Of a stretch of DNA of 12,126 nucleotides, positions 1 to 7,600 are shown piece by piece. The notes under the pieces were generated by a model. That model did no database searches, was not told the origin of the DNA, and saw nothing but the letters and a program-made list of their open reading frames with translations. Made by a program: the position numbers and the translations under genes. Origin of the DNA: Alphaproteobacteria bacterium (GTDB lineage: Bacteria > Pseudomonadota > Alphaproteobacteria > Rickettsiales > JABCZZ01); assembly GCA_013289445.1 (NCBI GenBank), contig JABCZZ010000026.1:1-12126 (forward strand), given 5' to 3'. Position 1 is the first letter of the stretch. Each line of letters starts with the position of its first letter.

Positions 1-1281
1 AAAAATCTGCCCGCGCATCTTCATGATCAGCAGCAATACGGCGAACTTATCCATACGTTGATCAAGTCGCTCGAAGTGGCAGGCAAGCTTGATGGCAGTG
101 AAGAGGCCAGCCTGAAGAAAGACGAAGCGGCAGCGTCGCAAGAATCCGCTGAGTCGGACGCGGAAGGTGACAATGAAGACGAAGGCGCTCCTTCGCTCAC
201 AGGCATTTCTGATGGCCAAGGCGGTGAAAGCACGCTTACCGGCCTTGAGCAAAGCAATGAGACGCCGCCGGACGATGCGCAGCAGGTAGGCAGTGACGAC
301 GCGCCGAAGAACCCGCGCATGCTTTCCAACACCCCGGATTTCGATGCGCTGCTTAATACTGCTCACTACCATCCCTACACCACGCGGTTTGATGAAGTCG
401 TCGATGCCGACAAGCTCACCACGCCGGAAGAACTGGTTCGCCTGCGCATGCTGCTCGATCAAAAGCTCGTGCATTTGCATACTGTCACCAGCAAGCTTGC
501 TCACCGCCTGCAACGCCTGCTGCTTGCAAGCCAAGCACATGCCTGGGATTACGAGCTTGAGGAAGGCATCATCGATTCCAAACGTCTTTCGCGTCTCATC
601 GTCAACCCGCGTTACCCCTATATTTTCAAACAGGTCAAGGAAACCGATTTTCGCGATACGGTAGTAAGCCTGCTGCTCGATAATTCTGGCTCGATGCGCG
701 GACGCCCCATCACGGTAGCTGCCCTCTGCGCCGACATCCTCGCGCGCACGCTTGAGCGCTGCGGCGTGAAAGTGGAAATACTGGGATTCACCACCCGCGA
801 CTGGAAAGGCGGGCAAAGCCGCAAGAGCTGGGTGGAAGCCGGCCGCACGGAAAAACCCGGTCGCCTTAATGACTTGCGCCATATCGTCTATAAATCCGCC
901 GACACGCGCTGGCAGAAGGCGCGGCGCAGTTTAGGCCTCATGCTCAAAGACGGCATATTGAAGGAAAATATCGACGGCGAAGCAATTCTCTGGGCGCATT
1001 CACGCCTGCTCGCACGCCCAGAGCAACGGCGCATATTGATGGTCATCTCTGACGGCGCACCGGTCGATGACAGCACGCTCTCGGCTAATAACGGCAATTA
1101 TCTCGATCAGCATCTGCGTCAGGTGATCACCTCGATTGAAAATTATTCCGATGTCGAAATGCTGGCCATCGGTATCGGTCATGATGTAACGCGTTATTAT
1201 GAACGCGCCGTGACCATCAGTGATGTGGAACAGCTAGGCGATGTCATGGCCAAGGAACTGGTGCGTCTTTTCAGCGAATAA
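1..1281 (+). CDS. cobT: Cobaltochelatase subunit CobT, 5'-truncated by window edge
   Basis: Subunit of the ATP-dependent aerobic cobaltochelatase (CobN-CobS-CobT), which inserts Co2+ into hydrogenobyrinic acid a,c-diamide in the cytoplasm during cobalamin synthesis. The reading frame is open from base 1, so the start lies outside; about 426 residues are present, against roughly 600 or more in the family. The N-terminal part seen here is a highly acidic, low-complexity linker (about nt 100-300), as is usual for CobT. The C-terminal half is a von Willebrand A domain. Its MIDAS motif DNSGS starts at nt 679 and is followed by the family-typical stretches [46 protein letters not shown] and [13 protein letters not shown]. 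The end ([12 protein letters not shown]...) is complete. CobS would be expected just upstream. Assignment is near certain; only the 5' end is unknown. Confidence 0.95.
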   Translation, partial: KNLPAHLHDQQQYGELIHTLIKSLEVAGKLDGSEEASLKKDEAAASQESAESDAEGDNEDEGAPSLTGISDGQGGESTLTGLEQSNETPPDDAQQVGSDDAPKNPRMLSNTPDFDALLNTAHYHPYTTRFDEVVDADKLTTPEELVRLRMLLDQKLVHLHTVTSKLAHRLQRLLLASQAHAWDYELEEGIIDSKRLSRLIVNPRYPYIFKQVKETDFRDTVVSLLLDNSGSMRGRPITVAALCADILARTLERCGVKVEILGFTTRDWKGGQSRKSWVEAGRTEKPGRLNDLRHIVYKSADTRWQKARRSLGLMLKDGILKENIDGEAILWAHSRLLARPEQRRILMVISDGAPVDDSTLSANNGNYLDQHLRQVITSIENYSDVEMLAIGIGHDVTRYYERAVTISDVEQLGDVMAKELVRLFSE

Positions 1282-1388
1282 TTATTCAATATATTGATAT
1301 ATATAACTATATTCATTTCTGCATTAAGCAGTTATTAATAATCCTGCGCTAGAATAAACAGATTCAACTTCTACCAATGCGGGACATT
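1282..1388. other. AT-rich intergenic spacer after cobT
   Basis: This spacer is far richer in A and T than its surroundings. It contains two perfect 10-bp palindromes, CAATATATTG (1287-1296) and TTATTAATAA (1332-1341), and a weak CTGC/GCAG hairpin at 1319-1331. It probably holds the end of the cobT transcript and the promoter of the next gene, but no convincing -35/-10 pair or strong terminator can be placed. Confidence 0.4.
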
Positions 1389-2099
1389 ATGAGCGCAGAA
1401 ATTAATAAGATTGCCGATAAACTTGCCGTCATAGGCAAAGATCTCGGTACAACAGATATAGGCAGCATGCTCTATATTTGCCGCATGGGTGTGATGCCTA
1501 ACGGTGTTTTTACCAATAATGTCACCGTCTCGCTTGATCTGGGTGAAGCGGCGCAAGTAACCGCGCAAGAAAAGCGCACTGCAGCCTATTTTATCGCCCA
1601 GCAGAACGAGGCAGACTTAGCCAAGGCAGTCGCCGTGGTGAGGCAGCTAGATGAGCAATCCACTGCAGCGCATCCTTCGGAATTATGCTTGCCGCAGTTT
1701 TTACTGCGGGACAGATCGGGACATACTCCCGATGATACTGCTGTGATGCGGCAATGGAACCGTATAGAGCTTTCAAATAATAAAGGCGCATACCGCACCA
1801 AGGCAGCCGACCGCATGGAAGGCCTGGCTATCATCGCCGAGATGGAAAAAGCAGGTTTCCCTTCCGGCATCTTGCGGGTTACTGATCGCAGTTCTGCCGG
1901 GATGGTGGTACGCGCGCTCACCGAACATACATTAAACGACGGCGGCACCCAGGAACTGGCTCGCATCGGCGCGCTTATTACCAAAATAAAAATTCCGGGA
2001 GAAGTCCATTGCATCGCAGCGGCTTCAGCACCCTCCTCGGCACATCCCGATCAAACGCCGGGGATGAACCATCTCCATCAGAACGCCCGTAAAGTCTAG
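1389..2099 (+). CDS. Unrecognised protein, 236 aa
   Basis: I do not recognise this protein. It is soluble-looking, with no signal peptide or membrane segment, and is predicted mostly helical with many Ala, Glu and Lys residues. The N-terminal half begins MSAEINKIADKLAVIG, and a short DRS-type repeat (RDRSGH, then TDRSSAG) is the only internal echo noticed. The C-terminal 25 residues are Pro/Ser/His-rich and look disordered. ATG 1389 is preferred because GGGA (1381-1384) sits 4 nt upstream; an in-frame ATG at 1377 has no ribosome-binding site. Codon use and base composition match the neighbours, so it looks like a normal chromosomal gene. Its stop overlaps that of trmJ on the other strand (CTAG, 2096-2099). 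Its closeness to cobT does not by itself imply a cobalamin role. Confidence 0.75.
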   Translation: MSAEINKIADKLAVIGKDLGTTDIGSMLYICRMGVMPNGVFTNNVTVSLDLGEAAQVTAQEKRTAAYFIAQQNEADLAKAVAVVRQLDEQSTAAHPSELCLPQFLLRDRSGHTPDDTAVMRQWNRIELSNNKGAYRTKAADRMEGLAIIAEMEKAGFPSGILRVTDRSSAGMVVRALTEHTLNDGGTQELARIGALITKIKIPGEVHCIAAASAPSSAHPDQTPGMNHLHQNARKV

Positions 2100-2887
2100 C
2101 TGTCCCTCAACTCCGCAATTACGCCATGCAGCGTGCGCACTTCCTGTTGGGTAAGCGCATTGCGGGTGAAGATGTTACGTAAGTTAAGCCACATTTTGGG
2201 CTTCTTATCGGCAACCTTCCAGAAATCTATCGCATCAAGTTCGCGTTCCAGATGATCGAACAGCACCTGAAGATCTTCTTTGGTGGCAAATTCGCTTTTA
2301 TGCGCCACGGGCGAAGCTTGTGGCCCGGTCGTGCCTGGCTGGCCACGCAGTTTTCTGCCAGGGATAGCATAAGGTGCTGCGTCATTGTCGCGCGATTCCT
2401 TTTCCTGCTGCCAGGCAGAGACAAACCATTGATACGCTACGACCACTACGGATTGCGCAATGTTCAACGAGGCATTCTCGGGTGCAGTGGGAATAGTGAT
2501 GATCGCATCGGCAATCGTCACATCGTCATTGGTAAGGCCGGTACGTTCAGGGCCAAATAAAATGGCGGTGGGCACTGCTTCAGCGAGTATACGCGCCGAA
2601 GCCTCCGCCGGGGGCCATACTTCCTTGACCATCTCGCGTGAGCGTGCCGTAGCGGCATAGACGCGCCGGCAATCCGCTACCGCTTCACGCGTGGTGGCAT
2701 ATATTTTTGCATTATCAAGAATGCCCGATGCGTGACCGGCGAGATCATGGGCCCGCTTGTTGGGCCATTCCTCACGCGGAGCAACAAGACGCAGATCGGT
2801 CAGACCAAAATTCATCATTGCGCGCGCAGCCGCGCCGATATTCTCGGGCATCTGGGTGGCCACAAGAACAATGGCGGGATTACGCAC
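2096..2887 (-). CDS. trmJ: tRNA (cytidine/uridine-32-2'-O-)-methyltransferase, TrmJ family
   Basis: SAM-dependent SPOUT methyltransferase of the TrmH/TrmJ family, expected to 2'-O-methylate position 32 of tRNA anticodon loops. The 263 residues show all three SPOUT motifs: PENIGAAARAMMNFGL near residue 14 (motif 1, Asn/Arg for 2'-O transfer), LFGPERTGL near residue 110 (motif 2), and NASLNIAQSVVVVAYQW near residue 138 (motif 3, the trefoil-knot SAM pocket). The C-terminal 80 residues (LFDHLERELDAIDFW ... LTQQEVRTLHGVIAEL) match the helical extension typical of alphaproteobacterial TrmJ proteins. The start is GTG at 2885-2887, inside the last codons of cimA: the frames overlap by 8 bp (GTGCGTAA), so translation is probably coupled. 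The position-32 specificity is inferred from the family; membership itself is clear. Confidence 0.88.
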   Translation of the reverse strand: MRNPAIVLVATQMPENIGAAARAMMNFGLTDLRLVAPREEWPNKRAHDLAGHASGILDNAKIYATTREAVADCRRVYAATARSREMVKEVWPPAEASARILAEAVPTAILFGPERTGLTNDDVTIADAIITIPTAPENASLNIAQSVVVVAYQWFVSAWQQEKESRDNDAAPYAIPGRKLRGQPGTTGPQASPVAHKSEFATKEDLQVLFDHLERELDAIDFWKVADKKPKMWLNLRNIFTRNALTQQEVRTLHGVIAELRDS

Positions 2888-4460
2888 TCGTCAGCAACTT
2901 GTATGTAATGGAGTCATTCAGCGCGTTAAACGATGCATCGATAATGTTGGGCGAAACACCGATCGTATTCCAGATATGGCCCTTGCTGTCGCGACTTTCG
3001 ATCATCACGCGCGTCAGCGCCTTGGTGCCTTCCTGCGGCGTGAGGATGCGCACTTTATAATCGGTAAGCGTGATGTCCTTCACCTTGGGATAATGCTTCA
3101 CCAGCGCCTTGCGCAACGCAGTATCCAACGCGTTCACCGGGCCGTTGCCTTCCGCCACCGTCATGATTTCCTCGCCGTCTACTTCCAGCTGAATTGTCGC
3201 TTCCGATACAGTAACAAGCTGACGCTTGGCGTTCCAGCGGCGCTCATCAAGCACACGGAATTTATGCACCGTAAAATATTCAGGCACGCGCTCGAGCAAG
3301 CCGCGCACGAGCAGTTCAAAGCTCGCTTCTGCGCCTTCATAGGCATAGCCCTGCGTCTCGCGCTCTTTCACTTCGCTCACCAGACGTGCGATTTGCGGAT
3401 GGTCCGATGCAAGACGGATACCCATTTTGGCAAGGCGCTGAGTGATGTTTGATTTGCCAGATTTGTCCGACACCAGAATAGCGCGCTCATTACCCACCAG
3501 CGCCGGGTTGATATGCTCGTAACTCGTAGAGTCCTTGGCCATGGCCGAGACATGCAGACCGCCTTTGTGGGCAAACGCCGCACTGCCGACATAGGCCGCA
3601 TGGGCATTGGGCGCGCGGTTAAGACGATCATCGAGCAGGTGCGACACTTCGGTGAGATGCGCAAGTTTTTCCATGCTGATGCCGGTCTTGTACCCCATCT
3701 TAAGCATTAGTGTCGGAATGATGCTGGTGAGGTTGGCGTTGCCGCAGCGTTCGCCCAAACCGTTAAGCGTGCCTTGCACCTGACGCACGCCAGCACGCAC
3801 GGCAGCGAGTGAATTGGCTACGGCATTTTCGGTATCGTTATGGCAATGCACGCCGAGATGCGAACCGGGCACATGTTTGACCACTTCCTTGACGATCTTT
3901 TCAATCTCGTGCGGCAGCGAGCCACCATTGGTGTCACACAGCACCACCCAGCGGCAACCGGCGTCATACGCCGTCTTCACGACTTCGAGCGCATATTCAG
4001 GATTCGACTTATAGCCATCAAAAAAATGTTCGGCGTCAAACAATGCTTCGCGTTTTTTCTTCACTACATGCTGAAGGCTCTCGCTCACCATGCGCAGGTT
4101 TTCCTTCTTGGAAATGTCCAGCGTCTTTTCAATCTGGGTGTCCGAAGCCTTGCCAACGATGCAGATGCTTGGTGCACCGCTGTCAAGGAGCGCCGCCAGT
4201 CCGGGATCATTTTCCGCGCTGCGCCCGGTGCGGCGCGTCATGCCAAAAGCCGCAAGCGTTGCGTGCTTGAGCTTAGGCGCATCGGCAAAAAACATGTCGT
4301 CGTTGGGATTGGCGCCGGGAAAACCGCCCTCGATAGTATCGATACCGAGCTTGTCGAGTTCGCGCGCGATCGCCTGCTTGTCGGCGACGGTAAAATCGAC
4401 GCCGCGGGTCTGCGCACCATCCCTTAAAGTAGAATCATATAAATAGACGCGTTCGCTCAT
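2880..4460 (-). CDS. cimA: (R)-citramalate synthase
   Basis: Condenses acetyl-CoA and pyruvate to (R)-citramalate, the first step of the threonine-independent route to 2-oxobutanoate and isoleucine. It belongs to the DRE-TIM/HMGL family with a LeuA-type allosteric domain. From ATG 4460 it has 526 residues, normal for CimA. The catalytic TIM barrel carries YDSTLRDGAQ (R13, D14), GGFPGANPND, the divalent-metal HCH motif H205-C206-H207 (GVHCHNDTENAVAN) and NGLGERCGNANL. The C-terminal part (about 400-520) is the regulatory dimer domain that usually binds isoleucine. The pattern GFPGANPND and the family length favour citramalate synthase over 2-isopropylmalate or homocitrate synthase. A longer frame from TTG 4502 adds 14 unconserved residues and is not favoured. 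It is first gene of a leftward unit with trmJ. Confidence 0.9.
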   Translation of the reverse strand: MSERVYLYDSTLRDGAQTRGVDFTVADKQAIARELDKLGIDTIEGGFPGANPNDDMFFADAPKLKHATLAAFGMTRRTGRSAENDPGLAALLDSGAPSICIVGKASDTQIEKTLDISKKENLRMVSESLQHVVKKKREALFDAEHFFDGYKSNPEYALEVVKTAYDAGCRWVVLCDTNGGSLPHEIEKIVKEVVKHVPGSHLGVHCHNDTENAVANSLAAVRAGVRQVQGTLNGLGERCGNANLTSIIPTLMLKMGYKTGISMEKLAHLTEVSHLLDDRLNRAPNAHAAYVGSAAFAHKGGLHVSAMAKDSTSYEHINPALVGNERAILVSDKSGKSNITQRLAKMGIRLASDHPQIARLVSEVKERETQGYAYEGAEASFELLVRGLLERVPEYFTVHKFRVLDERRWNAKRQLVTVSEATIQLEVDGEEIMTVAEGNGPVNALDTALRKALVKHYPKVKDITLTDYKVRILTPQEGTKALTRVMIESRDSKGHIWNTIGVSPNIIDASFNALNDSITYKLLTSA

Positions 4461-4544
4461 GCATTCACCACTACCGGGGTGACGCTGGACGGTCAAGGGC
4501 AAGAACAGCGCCAGAGCGCGGAATTAGCCTGTTTATTCAAAATG

Positions 4545-4573
4545 TTTGCATGGGACAAAAGCCTCACTATAGT
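4545..4573 (+). promoter_or_regulatory. Candidate sigma70 promoter for the glucan synthase gene
   Basis: TTTGCA at 4545-4550 and TATAGT at 4568-4573 are separated by 17 bp. They match the sigma70 consensus at four and five of six positions. Transcription would start near 4580, leaving a leader of about 80 nt before ATG 4661. The -10 box lies inside a perfect palindrome. This is a pattern match only. Confidence 0.4.
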
Positions 4574-4578
4574 GAGGC
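4561..4578. promoter_or_regulatory. Perfect 18-bp palindrome, candidate operator
   Basis: GCCTCACTATAGTGAGGC is a perfect inverted repeat in the spacer between the divergent genes cimA and the glucan synthase. It covers the candidate -10 box for the rightward gene, which is where a dimeric repressor would bind. It can also fold as a 7-bp stem with a TATA loop. On the minus strand TTTT follows the stem, so a weak terminator stopping transcripts antisense to the synthase is an alternative. No regulator family could be assigned. Confidence 0.5.
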
Positions 4579-4660
4579 ATTCTTTCGGTTTACGGCAAGG
4601 CAAAAACAGCCTTAACAGGCATAGAATCAATATGTTATCGCTATTTTCCCTTTAACCGCC

Positions 4661-7600
4661 ATGCATCCGCTTCGCACACATCTTGGAAAAAAGCTGACGC
4701 TGTTCGCCATTTTCATCGCACTCGGTGTGATGGGCGTGCAGATGTTGCGCCAGCAGGATCCCGAAGCCTATCACCCGCATCCACTGCCGCCGATGGATTG
4801 CGTGAGTTACGATCCGTTTTTCCATTTTTTCCATTTTGACTACCGGGATTACAGCCAGCGTGTGAAGCCTGAATGGGTCAGATCCGATCTGCAGATGCTT
4901 ACGAGTTACACCCATTGCATCCGTATCTACACCACGATGTTCGGCATGGATATCGTTCCTAAAATCGCCGCCGAATATCATATGCAGGTGATTGCCGGCG
5001 CCGAGATCAACGATGACCCCGATATTACCAAGGAAGACATGAGCCGTCTTATCACGCTCGCGCATGAGAATCCCAATATCTCGCATGTGATAGCCGGCAA
5101 CGAGGCGCTGCTGCAGACCTGGTCGAAAACGCGCAAGAATGCCGTAACGCCCAAGCAGCTCTACGCGCAAATCGATTATGTGCGCAAGCGCGTGAAACAG
5201 CCGGTTTCCACCGGCGAGCCGTTTGTCGTGTGGTATTGGCATCCCGACATGGCCAAGCATGTCGATTTCGTCGCCGCACATGTATTTCCCTACTGGGAAG
5301 GCATACGCGATGAGAACATGTCTACCTGGACGATGAAGGTCTACAACACCTTGCAAAGCCTTTTTCCCGGCAAACAGATTCTTCTGGCGGAGGTCGGCGA
5401 GCCGACGAGCGGCAGCGCCGTGCGTAATGCCATCCCCAATAAATGGGCTGCGTATGATTTTCTTAAAATGCTTCAACGTGAAAGCAAAATCGAGCATTTC
5501 TCCTATGTGGTGATTGAAGCGTTCGATCAGCCGTGGAAGCAACAGTTCCACGAAGGCCAGGTCGGCGCCCACTGGGGCGTATTCCGCATCAACGGCAAGA
5601 GTAAGTTCGATACCGATATGGTTTCCTTCGGCGTCTTCAGCCTGACTTATGAAGAGTTAGCCACATTGATCCTGGCCGGGCTTTTCCTGCTGCTATGGAC
5701 CGATTTTGCCGCCGCCTTCTCATTATGGATGGGAGTAGTAGCCCCGCTGATGGCATTCGTTCTTGCCTATGTCGCCGTCTGCGTCGCAAGCGCCATGATT
5801 GAGGAATATGTCTATCTCAATGTGCTTGCTTCCTGCGTGCTGATACCGGCCGGCATCATCCTGCTCATCAATCTCATCTACAAACTGCATATTACGCTCG
5901 ACGTCATGGGTCAGCGGCCTTTGCACCGTCGCTTCGAGCGTCACAAAGGTGCGCGCACCGATCAGCCTTTTATCTCGGTGCATATTCCCTGTCGTAACGA
6001 ACAGCCCGACCATGTGATCGCCTGCATCAGCAGCGTGCTTAACCAGCGTTACGAGCATTTTGAAATTATCGTGGTGGATAACAATACCACCGATAAGAAA
6101 CTCTGGCAGCCGGTGGAAGAGTTCTGCCGCAGGCATGCGCAAAAAGTACAATTCTTTCATGTCGAAAAACTTCAGGGGTTCAAGGCGGGCGCGCTTTCTT
6201 TCGCGCTTTCGCATACCGCAGAACAGGCAAGCGTCATTGGCGTACTGGATGCCGACTACATGGTCGAGCCGGACTGGCTTTATGACTGCAGCCGCTATCT
6301 GACCGGCAAAATAGCCGCGGTGCAGGCGCCGCAAGACTATGTGGAGGACCTGCCCTTCCTGTTCCTGCGTTCCATTTATGATGAATATCGCGGCTTCTTC
6401 CAAATCGGCATGATCCAGCGCAACGAACGCAACGCTATTGTTCAGCAAGGCACGATGGTGCTGATTGAGAAGAACGCACTTACCGCCGCGGGTGGGTGGC
6501 ATACCGACAGCATCGTTGAAGACACGGATCTGGGCGTGCGCCTGCTCATGGGCGGCTATGAGTGCATCTACGTCAATCGCTCCTATGGCAAAGGCCGCCT
6601 GCCCACGCGTTTTGCCGAATACCGAAAGCAGCGTTTCCGCTGGGCCTACGGTGCGACGCGTATTCTGATAAAGTATGCCGGCGCATTTTTCTTTAATCGC
6701 GGCGGCAAACTCACCCTCAAACAGCGCATGGATTTCATCCTGGGATGGCTGCCGTGGATAGGCAACATCTTCCACCCTATTCTCGTAGTGGTGGCCACGA
6801 TCTTGTCATTTTATTGCATCAAGAGCGACCGTTATGTGCTCACGGGCGTACTCTTCCTGCCCATTCTTTTTTATGTGCTGGTGGATTCGGTCTGCAATTG
6901 CCTGACATACCGCAAACGGCTCAAGCTTTCTGCCGAACGCACGTTGTTTTCTCTTCTGGCCGGCCTGTCGCTGGTCTGGACGATTGCACACGGCGTATTC
7001 ACCGCCATTTTTTACCGGCATTATCCCTTCAAGGTTACCCGCAAAGCGCAGCAAGACAAAAGACGCATCCGCGACGCACTGCGAATGCCAAGTGTTGCGA
7101 TTCCTCTGCTTAGCTCGTTTTGCCTGCTCGGTTTTGCCGAATTCTTTTCTTATGATTTCTTCACGATCACTCCGGACCTGCGTCTGTGGGTGTTGTTGCT
7201 TATGGTAGTGGCAGCGCCCGGACTTGCCACGGGACTGATGGTGATGTCGGAAAAATTTCCACTTACAGTCAAAGAAACGCACAAAAAGCGCGGCAGACTC
7301 ACCTTATCTTCCGACGCCAGAAGCTTCATCGGCTTTATTCTTACCTCGGCGTTGCTCACTGCCGCCGCCATTGGTTTGACATTGTACCTGCTTGGGCCCA
7401 CACGCAGCAGCACATTCTTCTTTGACGAAGCCTACAGCGCGCTTAACCCGCCTTATTACGATCCCATCATCAACCACCAGGGTGATTTGGTGGTCACTTT
7501 CTTTACAGCGCTCTTCCTGGTGTTTGTCACCGGTTCGCGCTTTGCCGGGGCTGCGTGTTTTGTCATGCTTTATCTCGCCAATCTCGCCAAGATTTATATT

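Noticed and set aside
4565..4574. CTCACTATAG resembles part of the phage T7 promoter
   Set aside because: Only the core ten bases match, they are explained by the palindrome, and no T7-like polymerase or phage context is present.
4632..4655. Seven-codon mini frame (MLSLFSL) just before the fusion gene, possible leader peptide
   Set aside because: It has no ribosome-binding site, no regulatory codon run and no attenuator structure after it.
4652..5572. Long minus-strand open frame opposite the GH17 part of the fusion
   Set aside because: Its sequence has no family features and mirrors codons of the well-supported plus-strand enzyme; it is an antisense shadow.
5723..6775. 350-codon minus-strand open frame opposite the GT2 domain
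   Set aside because: It lies exactly against the conserved GT2 motifs on the plus strand and has no recognisable protein signature.
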